64,000 nt of DNA from Leptolyngbya sp. KIOST-1 (GCF_000763385.1 NZ_JQFA01000004.1:620001-684000); one strand, 5' to 3'; shown: positions 24,937 through 34,203, counted from the stretch's first letter. Numbers and translations: made by a program. The notes: generated by a model from the letters alone, not told the origin.

Positions 24937-26294
24937 AGTGCCCCCGCTGCGGTTTTGTCCAGCACGCTGCCCGACAGGTGAATGGTGATATTGGCCGTCA
25001 CCAGCACCGGGGCGCTGTCGATACCGTTCGGGTAGTCGATCACGCTGACGGCACCATTGCCCTGCTTAAACCGCCAGAACGACTCTGGCCCCAGCCCCAG
25101 CACGTGGCACAGCAGCGCCTTGTTCACCGCATCGTGAGCGACAACGAGAACGGTCTGCACTTCCTCGCTGCCGCTGTGGGCCGAGACGATTTCCTTCCAG
25201 GCCGCGATCGATCGCAACCACACCTGCTCCAGGTTTTCGCCCCCCGGCATTTGCACGGTTTCGGGCTGGCTCTGCCACTGCTCCAGCATGCCGGGATAGT
25301 TGGTCTCAATTTCCGACTCGTACAGCCCCTCCCATTCGCCGTGGCTGATTTCTCGCAGCTCGTTGATCGAGTGCAGCGTCAGGCCAGGGTGGTGCTGCAG
25401 AATGATTTCCGCTGTTTCTTTGGGGCGGGCCATAAAGCTGGTGTAGGCCGCATCGATGGTCACGGGTTTAAGAAATTCTGCCGCCTTCTCGCCCTGGGCG
25501 CGGCCATTGTCGTTAAGCGGCACATCGATCTGGCCCTGAAAGCGGCCCTGGCGGTTCCACTCGGTTTCTCCGTGGCGCACCAGCAGCATGCGGGGGCCTC
25601 GGTGACCGCGGCGCATGTCGGGCAGCGGTGCGCTCATGTGGCTGGTCAGGTTCATGGCCTCGACCTGCACCGGGCTGCCCCAGCCGCCTGCGAAATTGAG
25701 CACGCTGATGTTGCAGTTGGCCTGGTTGAGGCTGTTAAAGCGCTCTGGCCCCAGCCCAATGGCGGTGCTAATCAGCGCCCGGTTGATGGCGCTGTGGGCC
25801 ACAATCAGCACAGTCTGGCCCTGGTGCGCCGCCAGCAGCTCCTGCCAAAACCGGGTGGCCTGCTGATACAGCTCGCGAATGGGGTAAAACTCTACAGTCG
25901 TGCCGTCGGACTGGGGCACGGCCATAACAAAGTTGGCCGGGTCGGTGCGCCACTGCTCAAAGGTTTGGGGATACTGCGTTTCGGCCTCGACAAAGGGCAT
26001 CCCCTCCCACAGGGGCAGGCTGATTTCTTTGAGGTTGTCGGTAAAGCTGGGGGCGGCCAGAGCCGGGGTGCTCTTTTGCAGCTCGGCGGTAATGATTTCT
26101 GCCGTTTTGCGGGCGCGCTTGAGAGGGCTGGCCCACACTGCATCAAAGGGAATGCCGACCAGTGCCTGCCCCACCTGCAGCGCCTGGGCTTCGCCGCCAG
26201 GGGTGAGTTCTGACTCATCGCAGTGGCCTTGAATGCGCTTTTGCTGGTTGTAGGTGCTCTGCCCGTGGCGAACGATAATTACGCGGGTTTTCAG
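24933..26294 (-). CDS. Tandem histidine-phosphatase (phosphoglycerate mutase-like) protein, apparent CTG start
   Basis: 453 residues with two histidine-phosphatase domains. Domain 1 has RHGQSTYN at 9-16 and VAHSAINR near 166; domain 2 has RHGETEW at 240-246 and VAHDAVNK near 385. ATG, GTG and TTG starts all fall after the first RHG, so they would remove the catalytic His. The in-frame stop lies just upstream, and the only start that keeps the family N-terminus (KTRVIIVRHG) is CTG at 26294-26292, preceded at 7 nt by GAGAGGA. Some cyanobacterial relatives act as phosphoserine phosphatases; the substrate here is not known. Its TGA overlaps the next gene's GTG. Confidence 0.88.
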   Translation of the reverse strand: MKTRVIIVRHGQSTYNQQKRIQGHCDESELTPGGEAQALQVGQALVGIPFDAVWASPLKRARKTAEIITAELQKSTPALAAPSFTDNLKEISLPLWEGMPFVEAETQYPQTFEQWRTDPANFVMAVPQSDGTTVEFYPIRELYQQATRFWQELLAAHQGQTVLIVAHSAINRALISTAIGLGPERFNSLNQANCNISVLNFAGGWGSPVQVEAMNLTSHMSAPLPDMRRGHRGPRMLLVRHGETEWNRQGRFQGQIDVPLNDNGRAQGEKAAEFLKPVTIDAAYTSFMARPKETAEIILQHHPGLTLHSINELREISHGEWEGLYESEIETNYPGMLEQWQSQPETVQMPGGENLEQVWLRSIAAWKEIVSAHSGSEEVQTVLVVAHDAVNKALLCHVLGLGPESFWRFKQGNGAVSVIDYPNGIDSAPVLVTANITIHLSGSVLDKTAAGAL

Positions 26295-26576
26295 GGGTCT
26301 GTCCTCTCAGTTGTTCAACCAACGTCAGATTTTACCCTGTTGGGGAGTCGCCCCGCAGCTTTGCTGCACACGTGTCTGAATGATCAATCGAATTCTTGAC
26401 CTCAACCGTTGTCCTGACGATAGATCCATACTTCTCCAGAGTTCATCGCTGCCCGAACAGCATTGAGCAAGTTGAGAGATTACCAATAGCGCTGGCAGGC
26501 GTGGGATAATAGTATTGTTGAAGCAGTGAGAAGAACTTAACTCTGGTGATTCATATCATTAGAAAGTGAGGAATGT

Positions 26577-26801
26577 ATGGCCTTTCAATTTACAGTCACT
26601 ATTGAAAAAGATGATGAAGGGTATTATGCTCATTGTCCGCAATTGCCGGGGTGCCAGAGCCAAGGAGAAACGTTAGAAGAGGTAAAAGCAAACATTCAAG
26701 AGGCTATTGAACTTTACCTGGAAACTCTTTCCTACGCCGAAAAACAGGCTTTGGCTAAACAAGAAATTTTGACTATGCAGCTTGAGGTACAAGTTGCCTA
26801 A
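26577..26801 (+). CDS. hicB: HicB-family antitoxin
   Basis: 74 residues with the partial RNase-H-like HicB fold: FTVTIEKDDEGYYAHCPQLPGCQSQGETLEEVKANIQEAIELYLE is the diagnostic run (described by position 4-48). There is no evident C-terminal DNA-binding helix beyond the acidic helix, as in short HicB proteins. It neutralises HicA and may autoregulate. The ATG has GAGG 6 nt upstream (AGTGAGGAATGT). It precedes hicA with overlap, the hicB-first order. The pair is distinctly poorer in GC than the surrounding genes, as expected for a transferred module. Confidence 0.9.
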   Translation: MAFQFTVTIEKDDEGYYAHCPQLPGCQSQGETLEEVKANIQEAIELYLETLSYAEKQALAKQEILTMQLEVQVA

Positions 26802-27000
26802 ACAACCAAGGCTGACTCACCAAGAGGCAGAGCAGAGGCTACTCAAAGCTAATTTTTTACTTATACGTACAAAGGGTAGTCATCGTATTTATTTCCGAGA
26901 AGGAGTAAGAGTTGTCGTGCCTTGCCACTCCGGGAAAACTTTGCATCCAAAGATAGTTAAGCAGGTGCTTGAAGCAATTGAGTCGTTTGACAATGACTAG
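26794..27000 (+). CDS. hicA: HicA-family mRNA interferase toxin
   Basis: 68 residues in the double-stranded-RNA-binding-like HicA fold. The catalytic His30 lies in TKGSHRIYF and the segment VVVPCHSGKTLHPKIVKQVLEAI follows, both typical. Start chosen is TTG at 26794 because GAGG lies 6 nt upstream and MPKQPRLTHQEAEQRLLKANF is the family N-terminus; it overlaps the hicB stop by 8 nt (TTGCCTAA). A TTG at 26782 would give a 72-residue form. Toxin cleaves mRNA during translation stress in known systems. Confidence 0.9.
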   Translation: MPKQPRLTHQEAEQRLLKANFLLIRTKGSHRIYFREGVRVVVPCHSGKTLHPKIVKQVLEAIESFDND

Positions 27001-27044
27001 GGTTTGCTGACTGAGGAGGTTCTCGTAGGGCATAGCTTTTTGCT

Positions 27045-27929
27045 TTACCGCTGTCGCCACTGGCCGGGAGTGACCCCCAGCAGGCGCTTGAAGTGGCGAT
27101 TCAGATGGCTCTGGTTGGCGAAGCCTGTCTGGTAGGCAATGTCGGCGATCGCCAGGTCTGGCCGCGCCAGCAGCGCTTTGGCCCGCTCAACCCGGCAGCG
27201 AATGACGTACTGGTGCGGCGCAAACCCGGTGGACTGTTTGAACAGCTGGGCGAAGTAGTGGGCGCTCATGCCCGCCAGGGTGGCGAGGGTGTCGAGGCTG
27301 AGGTCGGCGTCTAAGTGGCTGTGGATGTAGTCGATCACCCGCCGCAGCTTGGGGCGAGATAGGCCGTCATTGTAAGTCGTCAGCTGGGGCTTGCGGGTGG
27401 CGTAGGTTTGCAGCAGATGCACCGCCAGTGTGGTCGTCAGCGACTCGGCATAGAGGCGGTTTGGAGCGCCCGTCTGCAACAGCCGCCGCAGGGCCAGACC
27501 CAGCTGCAGCACCAGCAGATCCTGGGTGGCGAAGTGGGGCACCAGCTCGTAGGTGGTGCCATCGGCAGCTTCGTCGAGCGATCGCCCCAGGGCCGCCGGG
27601 TCAAACACCAGGTTCATAAACTCACCGGGCACGTTCCAGCGCGATCGCTGCCCCACCCCGGCAGGTAGCACCAAAATATCGCCCGGATGCACCCGCTCCA
27701 GCTTGTACTGGCCATCGATGCAGCGCTCAGCCACCGCCGTATCGGGCAGCTGGGTAAACAGCACAATAGCGTGCCAGGGAGTCGCAACCTCGGTGGCGGT
27801 TTCACCCGGCGGCTCCCAGCGGCAGTCTACATAGGTGTTGCGCCAGCAAAAATCGACCGTAGACAGCAACGGCGGTGCCGTAAACACGGCATCTACCTGC
27901 TCTGGGGTGGAGAGAATCTGAGGGGCCAT
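27045..27929 (-). CDS. AraC-family transcriptional regulator
   Basis: 294 residues from the ATG at 27927-27929 (a TTG at 27965 is an alternative). The N-terminal half is a cupin-like sensor (HPGDILVLPAGVGQRSRWNVPGEF around 80-103). The C-terminal 100 residues hold the two AraC helix-turn-helix units: LSLDTLATLAGMSAHYFAQLFKQSTGFAPHQYVIRCRVERAKALL and IADIAYQTGFANQSHLNRHFKRLLGVTPGQWR. The ligand is unknown. Its neighbours are DUF554 (same strand, upstream side) and hicBA; no obvious target operon is adjacent. Confidence 0.92.
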   Translation of the reverse strand: MAPQILSTPEQVDAVFTAPPLLSTVDFCWRNTYVDCRWEPPGETATEVATPWHAIVLFTQLPDTAVAERCIDGQYKLERVHPGDILVLPAGVGQRSRWNVPGEFMNLVFDPAALGRSLDEAADGTTYELVPHFATQDLLVLQLGLALRRLLQTGAPNRLYAESLTTTLAVHLLQTYATRKPQLTTYNDGLSRPKLRRVIDYIHSHLDADLSLDTLATLAGMSAHYFAQLFKQSTGFAPHQYVIRCRVERAKALLARPDLAIADIAYQTGFANQSHLNRHFKRLLGVTPGQWRQR

Positions 27930-27986
27930 GCTGTAGCTCGATGGGTACACGCCTAACCCGGACAACTTCAGCTTAGCCTATTCCTA

Positions 27987-28724
27987 TTACAGCCGCTGGG
28001 CCAGCGCGATCGCCAGCGGACTGAGCAGCAGCGCCGGTAAAAACGAGGCCACCCGCACCTGGCCAATCTCCAACAAATTCAGGCCCAGCCCTAAAATCAT
28101 TAGCCCGCCCGTGCCGGTAATCAGCAGCACGTGGGGGCTGGTGGTGGGGTCTGGAATGATTGCCCCCGAGACACTGGCCAGCAGCGATAGCCCCCCCTGC
28201 ACCGCCAGCACGCTTAGGGCCGAAAAGCCCACCCCAACGCCGTAGGTGCCGGTCAGGGCGATCGCGGCCAGCCCGTCCATCGTTGCCTTGAGCGTCAGCA
28301 GGGTATTGTCGCCAGTCAGGCCGTTGTTGAGGCTGCCCACGATCGCCATCGGGCCAATGCAAAATAGCAGGCTGGCCGCCACAAACCCCTCGGTAAAGCG
28401 TCCGCCGCCCCGCACCCTGGCCTTGAGCCAGTCGCCCAGCACCGACAGGCGCTTCTCAATCTGCCACCATTCCCCCAGCAGCCCCCCCGCCGCCAGCACC
28501 AGCAGCGCCAGAATAATCCCGTCGATGGGGCCAGCGTCGATCGCAGACAGACCCGTCGCCATCGATACGCCAATCACCACCGTCATCAGCCCCACCGCCT
28601 GGGTAATGATCTGCTGCATTGACTTTGGCAGTCGGCTGCGCAGCATCAGCCCCAGAGCCGTGCCCAGCAAAACAGTGGCGACGTTGATCCAGGTGCCGCT
28701 GGTGGTTGCCCACAGGTTGAGCAT
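27987..28724 (-). CDS. DUF554 family membrane protein
   Basis: 245 residues, six to seven predicted membrane spans. The family features are visible: GTWINVATVLLGTALGLMLRSRLP at the start, GLMTVVIGVSMATG, and the conserved GSLNNGLTGDNTLLTLKATMDGLAAIALTGTYGVGVGFSALSVL region around 130-175. DUF554 (YdfK/YqgA-like) proteins are inner-membrane proteins of unproven transport role. The ATG at 28722-28724 lies next to GAGGACTCTC upstream. Confidence 0.9.
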   Translation of the reverse strand: MLNLWATTSGTWINVATVLLGTALGLMLRSRLPKSMQQIITQAVGLMTVVIGVSMATGLSAIDAGPIDGIILALLVLAAGGLLGEWWQIEKRLSVLGDWLKARVRGGGRFTEGFVAASLLFCIGPMAIVGSLNNGLTGDNTLLTLKATMDGLAAIALTGTYGVGVGFSALSVLAVQGGLSLLASVSGAIIPDPTTSPHVLLITGTGGLMILGLGLNLLEIGQVRVASFLPALLLSPLAIALAQRL

Positions 28725-28819
28725 AGAGAGTCCTCATGACGAACTAAATAAAGTGCAAAATTCAAAGTACAAAATTTTGAATATTCATTTTTGAACCCAT
28801 CCCCACCCCACAAATACCA

Positions 28820-28896
28820 ACTCCACCCACCTACCCACCCATCTACCCATCCACCCACCCACCTGCCTACCCATCCACCCACCCACCCCTCCCCCA
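28820..28896. repeat. C-rich tandem repeat (G-quadruplex-capable on the minus strand)
   Basis: Degenerate 4- to 8-mer units of CCCACCCATCTA / CCCATCCA type, about 77 bp, between divergent DUF554 and DUF362 genes. The minus strand has at least four closely spaced G-runs of three. An open frame through it (Trp/Gly only) is an artefact of the repeat. Confidence 0.75.
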
Positions 28897-28939
28897 TCCG
28901 CGTTATTCTCCAAGCAGACCCATTTCCCTGGAGACTATC

Positions 28940-29905
28940 ATGGCCGTACCCGTCAGCCTGATTCAGGCCCAGTCCTACGATCGCGATGACCTGGCGCGCG
29001 CACTCGCCCAGGTGCTAGAACCGCTGGGGGGCATGGCGGCCTTTGTCAAACCGGGCGATCGGGTGCTGCTCAAGCCCAACCTGCTGACCGGCTCCCGCCC
29101 CGCCAACGAATGCACCACTCGACCTGAACTGGTTTACGCCGTGGCCCAGCAGGTGCAGGCCGCAGGCGGCAAACCCTTTTTGGGCGATAGCCCCGCCTTT
29201 GGCAGCGCCTATGGGGTGGCCAAGGCAAATGGGTTATTGCCCCTGGCCCAGGCGCTCGACCTGCCCATCGTAGAGTTACACGGGCAGCGGTACCCCACCG
29301 AAAGCCCCGCGTTCGACCACCTGCGGGTTTCGAAAGAAGCGATGGAGGCCGATGTGGTGATCAACCTGCCCAAGGTCAAGTCCCACGTGCAGCTCACCCT
29401 AACCCTGGGGGTGAAGAACCTGTTTGGCTGCGTGCCCGGCAAAATGAAGGCCTGGTGGCACATGGAGGCCGGTAAAGACGTGCAGCGCTTTGGCTCTATG
29501 CTGGTGGAAACCGCCCGGCTAATTGACCCCGAACTAACGATTGTCGATGGCATTGTGGGGCACGAGGGCAATGGTCCCAGCGGTGGGGAACCCAGGGCTT
29601 TGGGGGTATTAGGAGCCTCTGGCAACGTGTTTGCCCTGGACCGCGCCATGGTAGCGGTGCTGGGAGTCGATCCGCTGAGCGTACCCACCGTGGCCCAGTC
29701 CCTACGGCTGGGAGTCTGCCCTGCCTGGGACGAAATCACGTTTCCGCTGCTCCCCCCCGACGAGCTGCGGGTGTTCGACTGGCGACTGCCCGCCGAACTC
29801 ATGCCCATCGACTTTGGTATGCCGCGAGTGGTGAAGTCGACGTTTAAGCACCTCTATATTCGCTTCATCAAAGAGCCCATGACCGCCTACGCTGGTCGGC
29901 TGTAG
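28940..29905 (+). CDS. DUF362 domain-containing protein
   Basis: 321 residues, soluble. Family features: VKPGDRVLLKPNLL near 36-49, TRPELVYAVAQQVQAAGGKPFLGDSPA, VVINLPKVKSHVQLTLTLGVKNLFGCVPGKMKAWWH around 137-172 and IVDGIVGHEGNGPSGGEPRALGVL around 196-219. DUF362 proteins are often fused to or encoded beside ferredoxin domains; none is present here and no Fe-S CxxC cluster motif is seen. Function unknown. The stop codon TAG sits inside the GTAGGGGC palindrome at 29901-29930. Confidence 0.9.
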   Translation: MAVPVSLIQAQSYDRDDLARALAQVLEPLGGMAAFVKPGDRVLLKPNLLTGSRPANECTTRPELVYAVAQQVQAAGGKPFLGDSPAFGSAYGVAKANGLLPLAQALDLPIVELHGQRYPTESPAFDHLRVSKEAMEADVVINLPKVKSHVQLTLTLGVKNLFGCVPGKMKAWWHMEAGKDVQRFGSMLVETARLIDPELTIVDGIVGHEGNGPSGGEPRALGVLGASGNVFALDRAMVAVLGVDPLSVPTVAQSLRLGVCPAWDEITFPLLPPDELRVFDWRLPAELMPIDFGMPRVVKSTFKHLYIRFIKEPMTAYAGRL

Positions 29906-29930
29906 GGGCATTGCCTGCAATGCCCCTACA
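29901..29930. repeat. Perfect GTAGGGGC palindrome at a stop codon
   Basis: TGTAGGGGCATTGC-CT-GCAATGCCCCTACA, 14-bp perfect arms with a 2-nt centre. It contains the TAG stop of the DUF362 gene and lies between convergent genes, where it could act as a bidirectional terminator. Related palindromes occur at 14296 and 62864. Confidence 0.75.
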
Positions 29931-29962
29931 AGCTGGCTACAACCAAGCAGGTTCCGTATAAC

Positions 29963-31312
29963 CTACTCCGCCGGATCGAGTCGGCCCAGGCGGTTGGCCC
30001 CTGTCGGAGCCGGTCGCCCCTGCCTGGCCAGGATCGTTTGCTCTAGCACTTCGATGGCGCGGAGGAACTGAGCATCGGCCTCGGTACCGAGCAGGGCGGG
30101 GTTGCTAAATAGCTCGCGGCGCTGGCTATCGCTCAACTCGACCGGCACGTCGGGGGTAATGCCCCGGGTGCTGATGTCGGTACCGTTGGGGGTGTAGTAG
30201 TGGGCCACGGTAACGGTGAGGCCAGAGCCATCGGTGAGGCCGTGGAGCGACTGCACCAGGGCTTTACCGTAGGTGGTAGTGCCAACGACGGTAGCCCGGT
30301 TGTTGTCCCGCAGCGCCCCGGTCAAAATTTCGCTGGAGCTAGCCGATCGCCCGTCCACCAGCACCGTGAGGGGCAGATCGGTCAGCGCCGTGCGGTTGGC
30401 CGAAATGGCGCTGTCGTTGCCGCTGCGATCGAGGGTGCGGACAATGGGACCGTGCTGCAGCCACATGCGGCTGATGTCGATGCTGGCCAGCAGCAGCCCG
30501 CCGGGGTTGCCGCGCAAATCGAGCACAAACCCTTCGACCCCAGCCTCGCTCAGGTTGCGAATGGCGCTGGCCATCTGCGGAGCGGCATGGGCGTTGAACT
30601 CAATCAGGCGAATGTAGCCGATGGGGCGGCCCCCCACCGTTTTTTGCGAATATTCCACCGTGGGCAGATCCATCCGAGCCCGGGTGAGAATCACCGTGCG
30701 GGGAGCCCCACCGTTGCGGGAAACGGTCAGCGTCACCTGGGAACCTTCGTTGCCCCGCAGCTGCTGCAGCACCCCCTCCGCGGTCAGGCGCTCGGTACTC
30801 TGCCCATCGACCAGCAAAATGCGATCGCCCGTCGCAATGCCCGACTGCGCGGCCGGGGAACCCGGCGCCACGCTGGTCACCAGCACTGCCCCGGTTTGGC
30901 TATTGCGCTCCAGCCGCACCCCAATGCCCGAAATCTCCCCCGAGGTTTGCTCGGTGAGGTCAGCGTACTCAGCTGGTGACAGGAAGCGGGTGTAGGGATC
31001 GTTCAGCCGCCGCAGCGCTGCTCGCAGCGCGGCATAGGCCGCGTCCTGGGAGGTGTACTCCCGACTCAGCAGGTCGTGGCGCACCGCCTGCCAATCCACC
31101 TGGTTGAAGTTGTTATCAACGTACTCCCGGTTGACAATCTGCCAGGCTTCGTCCACGACGACCTTGGGACTATCTTCAAGTTCCGTCAGCGTGGTGGCGG
31201 CGAAGGTGGCTTCTGCTGTCACCGTAGCGGCGAAGGCAAGGGGAACCAACGCTACAGCCTGGATAGAAGGCGTCAGCCGAGATAGCAGCCGGGAGAAGGA
31301 GGAAATTGGCAT
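29963..31312 (-). CDS. C-terminal processing peptidase (S41 family)
   Basis: 449 residues from the ATG at 31310-31312; a longer frame reaches 31342. A signal peptide (about 1-38, ending AEATFA) sends it to the lumen or periplasm. A PDZ domain spans about 120-205 (SGEISGIGVRLE...GDRILLVDGQS). The Ser/Lys catalytic dyad is Ser325 (GRSASSSEI) and Lys350 (TYGKALVQS), 25 residues apart as in the D1-processing proteases. Cyanobacteria carry several paralogues: CtpA matures photosystem II D1, others have wider roles. Which one this is cannot be decided here. Confidence 0.93.
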   Translation of the reverse strand: MPISSFSRLLSRLTPSIQAVALVPLAFAATVTAEATFAATTLTELEDSPKVVVDEAWQIVNREYVDNNFNQVDWQAVRHDLLSREYTSQDAAYAALRAALRRLNDPYTRFLSPAEYADLTEQTSGEISGIGVRLERNSQTGAVLVTSVAPGSPAAQSGIATGDRILLVDGQSTERLTAEGVLQQLRGNEGSQVTLTVSRNGGAPRTVILTRARMDLPTVEYSQKTVGGRPIGYIRLIEFNAHAAPQMASAIRNLSEAGVEGFVLDLRGNPGGLLLASIDISRMWLQHGPIVRTLDRSGNDSAISANRTALTDLPLTVLVDGRSASSSEILTGALRDNNRATVVGTTTYGKALVQSLHGLTDGSGLTVTVAHYYTPNGTDISTRGITPDVPVELSDSQRRELFSNPALLGTEADAQFLRAIEVLEQTILARQGRPAPTGANRLGRLDPAE

Positions 31313-31788
31313 TGTGAATACAGCCTGGACGAAGGGAGGCAACGGACCCGATTACGGTTGGCCCTATTGTGACTGATGATTTAATGCTTTGGCCAGATGC
31401 AAAGGCTACTTTTGGCGATTTTTGGATTTTCTTTAGCTGTACGAAAAGCCGACAGGGCCGGGGATGCACAGACAACGCCCTTGGCAGTGACCCCAGGCTC
31501 AGCCCTCAACTGCCACAGTAGGGCTTGACAAGCCGCGATCGCCTCTAAAGCCTACCCTGGATAATGTCGCCACAACGGTTACAGCTCCCGGTGCAGCGCC
31601 AACTAAAGATCAGGGCGCTCGTAAGTTGGGTAAACCGCAGGGTCACCCAACAGTAGTCAGCCCGGTTGGGTGCTGCTGGCCCGTCACCCACATCCACATC
31701 CAGGTTTGACAAACCAGTAGCCTATTTCTTGGCTCGGGCGTGGCAAGGCTTGATATAACGGGCTTTTAGCCACGATTGATGACACGCC
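31313..31788. other. Gene-free region between ctp and hemC, mostly M1 copy C
   Basis: 476 bp on the upstream side of the ctp gene and the downstream side of hemC. Bases 31518-31791 belong to an enlarged M1 element; the rest carries the ctp promoter region. No gene seen. Confidence 0.55.
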
Positions 31789-31791
31789 CTA
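31518..31791 (-). repeat. Dispersed inverted-repeat element M1, copy C (enlarged)
   Basis: Read on the minus strand it begins CCTAGGGCGTGTCATCAATCG and continues with a TATCAAGCCTTGCCACGCCC segment shared with copies E and F. It also contains GAGCTGTAACCGTT (as in copy E) and ends near GCTTGTCAAGCCCTA. About 270 bp, longer than the others because of extra internal sequence. Its terminal CTAG holds the hemC stop codon. The left boundary is uncertain by some tens of bases. Confidence 0.65.
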
Positions 31792-32766
31792 GGCTCGGTT
31801 GGTGGCGTTGATCTCGTCTAAAATCGCCTGAGCGCCCTGGCCCCGCAGGGACTGAGCCAGCTGGCTGCCCAGGGCCTCGGCCTCGGCGCTAGGCCCGGCT
31901 ACGGTGTCTTTGATCACCCGCTGGCCGTCGAGGCTGGCCACCAGCCCGGTGAGGGTGAGGGTATCGCCATCGAGGCTGGTGTTGACGCCGATGGGCACCT
32001 GACACCCCCCCTCCAGCTCCCGCAGAAAGGCGCGTTCGGCCAGGCAGCGGGCGGTGGTGGTGGCGTCGGAGAGCACACTCAGCAGCTGGAGGATTTCGGC
32101 ATCCCCCGTGCGGCACTCGATCCCCAGCGCCCCCTGCCCCACGGCGTGGAGGGAGATCTCGGCGGGCAGAATTTCGTGGATGCGATCGCTCATATCCATG
32201 CGGTGCAGCCCCGCCGCCGCCAGAATGATGCCGTCGTAGCCACCCTCGTCGAGCTTGCGCAGGCGGGTGTTGAGGTTGCCGCGAATGTCTTTGAAGGTGA
32301 GGTGGGGGTAGTGGTGGCGCAGCTGGGCCAGTCGCCGCAGGGAGGAAGTGCCAATCACCGCCCCCTCGGGCAGGGTAGCCAGGGTTTTGTCCCTGTTTTT
32401 TTCGTGCACCACCAGGGCGTCGGCGGGGTCTTCCCGCTCGGTAATGCAGCCCAGCATCAGCCCCTCGGGCAGGCGAGTGGGCAGGTCCTTGAGGGAGTGC
32501 ACAGCAAAGTCGCTGTCGCCGCGCAGCATGGTGTCTTCGAGCTCCTGGGTAAACAGGCCCTTGTCGCCGATTTTAGACAGCGACACGTCGAGCACCTTGT
32601 CGCCCTGGGTCTCCATGGTGACAATCTCGAAGCCCAGATTGGGGAAATGCCGCTGGAGTTCGTCCCGCACCCAGTGAGTTTGAATCAGCGCCAGCTGGCT
32701 CTTGCGAGAGACGATGCGAATGGTGCGCTGGGGGGTCGAAACAGTTGGGGATGCGGTGGATTGCAT
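31789..32766 (-). CDS. hemC: Porphobilinogen deaminase (hydroxymethylbilane synthase)
   Basis: Joins four porphobilinogens to hydroxymethylbilane in haem and chlorophyll synthesis. 325 residues from the ATG at 32764-32766; a longer frame to 32829 adds 21 residues not typical of the family. The dipyrromethane cofactor Cys255 lies in [21 protein letters not shown] (20-30), HSLKDLP (90-96) and [11 protein letters not shown] (139-149) are the substrate-handling motifs. The stop codon TAG (31791-31789) coincides with the terminal CTAG of an M1 repeat. The next rightward gene starts 183 bp away, divergently. Confidence 0.96.
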   Translation of the reverse strand: MQSTASPTVSTPQRTIRIVSRKSQLALIQTHWVRDELQRHFPNLGFEIVTMETQGDKVLDVSLSKIGDKGLFTQELEDTMLRGDSDFAVHSLKDLPTRLPEGLMLGCITEREDPADALVVHEKNRDKTLATLPEGAVIGTSSLRRLAQLRHHYPHLTFKDIRGNLNTRLRKLDEGGYDGIILAAAGLHRMDMSDRIHEILPAEISLHAVGQGALGIECRTGDAEILQLLSVLSDATTTARCLAERAFLRELEGGCQVPIGVNTSLDGDTLTLTGLVASLDGQRVIKDTVAGPSAEAEALGSQLAQSLRGQGAQAILDEINATNRA

Positions 32767-32949
32767 AGTCTGAAACGAGGCTTGCAAAGGGTTTAAGGAT
32801 GGCTCTAGACAGGACGGGTTAACCGCCACCGAATTTCCAGGTTACAGGATGGCGGCTACCTCTATGGTGGGCCTCCAGGAGATGTTAAGGGGTTGTCACA
32901 TTAGGGCGCTGGCGGCGTCTATGATAAGTGAGCAGCTTGGCAGAGAACC

Positions 32950-34203
32950 TTGCCCAAAACGTTCTTTAAACCCCGATTTTTGTCCAGTCAGGGGCGTCTA
33001 CAGCGCGGTCTGGGTTCAGCGGTCCTGGCGATCGCCCTCACCCTCGGCCTTGCTCCCCGGACCCTGGCCCAGGCGCTACCGCCAGCGGTGCGCTTTCCCT
33101 TTTTGGCCGACCCGCTCCAGGACAACCCTCTCGATCCGCTGCTGCCCCGGCCCCTGGTGTCGCGCCCCCCCAGTCCGCTGGAGCTGTACGCCCTGGATCA
33201 ATCGCTGGATCAGCTGGCGCTGGAGGCTGAGACCCTGGCCCAGGCAGGGGATCTGGCCGAGGCTCGAATAATTTGGCGGCGCGAGATTCGCCTGCGCCGT
33301 CTGCTGGGGGTTGAGCGCGAACTGGCGGCGATCGACCGGGTGGGCCAGTGGCTGCGCGATCGCACCGCCACCCAGGACCTCCAGCTCTACGCGGTGCGGC
33401 TGGACGAGATTCGCGCCGACCTGGTGCTGCCCGCCGACCAGGCGCTGCTAGAGCGGATGGCCAATACCTACGTGGTGCTGGGCGCGATCGATGCCGCCGC
33501 TGACATTCGCCGCGACCTGGCCGAGGCAGCGCGGCTGGCGACCAACGGCACGGAATACCGCCGCCAGCTCGAAATTCTGGCCGCCCTGCGGGCCGACTGG
33601 TTTCAGTTCGCCGAGGCGGCGGCGGCCTACAGTGAGCTGGTGGCGCTAAACCCGGCTGACCTCAACCCAGAGGCCGAACGGCGCTACCTGAGCCTCCAGG
33701 CCGAAAATCTGGAGCAGGCCCAGGACCCGGCCGGGGCGATCGCCCTGCAGCAGCGCCTGCTGCGCCTGTACCAGGAGGACGAGAGTCTGTGGCCGCAGAT
33801 TCCCCCCTTGCAGCACCGAGTTGCCCAAAACTACCTGGCTCTAAACGATGTGGCTAACGCCGCCCGTCAGCTCCAGGTCGCTTACACCAACGCCATTGAC
33901 CAGGAGCAGGTTGAAGTCGCCGCCAACGCCATCAACGACCTGGCAGCCATCTACAAAACCCTGGGCCGCTGGACCGATGTGGGCTACCTCTACGAACAGC
34001 TGCTGGTGGTCCAGCGGCAGGCCCACAGCGCCTACGGCATGATGGCCGCCTACGACGAACTGGGCCAGGTGCACGAGCAGCTGGGGGCGACGTCGTCGGC
34101 GCTGGCGGCCTACCGCGAAGGGCTGGTGCTGGCGCGGGTGCTGGGCACTCGCCAGGCCTACTTTGAAGCCCAAATTGCCCGCTTAACCGAGGAGGCGACC
34201 TGA
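32950..34203 (+). CDS. Secreted tetratricopeptide-repeat protein
   Basis: 417 residues from a TTG at 32950, the only start that keeps the complete signal peptide (LGSAVLAIALTLGLAPRTLAQA, cleavage about residue 41). The rest is helical: degenerate TPR-like pairs at about 85-260 and clearer repeats at 285-400 (QNYLALNDVANAARQLQVAY, INDLAAIYKTLGRWTDVGYLYEQLL, YDELGQVHEQLGATSSALAAYREGL). It probably scaffolds other proteins in the periplasm or lumen. It overlaps the next start by one base (TGATG), so it is co-translated with the TIGR03792-like gene. Confidence 0.8.
   Translation: MPKTFFKPRFLSSQGRLQRGLGSAVLAIALTLGLAPRTLAQALPPAVRFPFLADPLQDNPLDPLLPRPLVSRPPSPLELYALDQSLDQLALEAETLAQAGDLAEARIIWRREIRLRRLLGVERELAAIDRVGQWLRDRTATQDLQLYAVRLDEIRADLVLPADQALLERMANTYVVLGAIDAAADIRRDLAEAARLATNGTEYRRQLEILAALRADWFQFAEAAAAYSELVALNPADLNPEAERRYLSLQAENLEQAQDPAGAIALQQRLLRLYQEDESLWPQIPPLQHRVAQNYLALNDVANAARQLQVAYTNAIDQEQVEVAANAINDLAAIYKTLGRWTDVGYLYEQLLVVQRQAHSAYGMMAAYDELGQVHEQLGATSSALAAYREGLVLARVLGTRQAYFEAQIARLTEEAT

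Noticed and set aside
28646-28897. Trp/Gly-rich 83-codon frame on the minus strand
   Set aside because: Translation of the GGGTGGAT tandem repeat; no start-site support.
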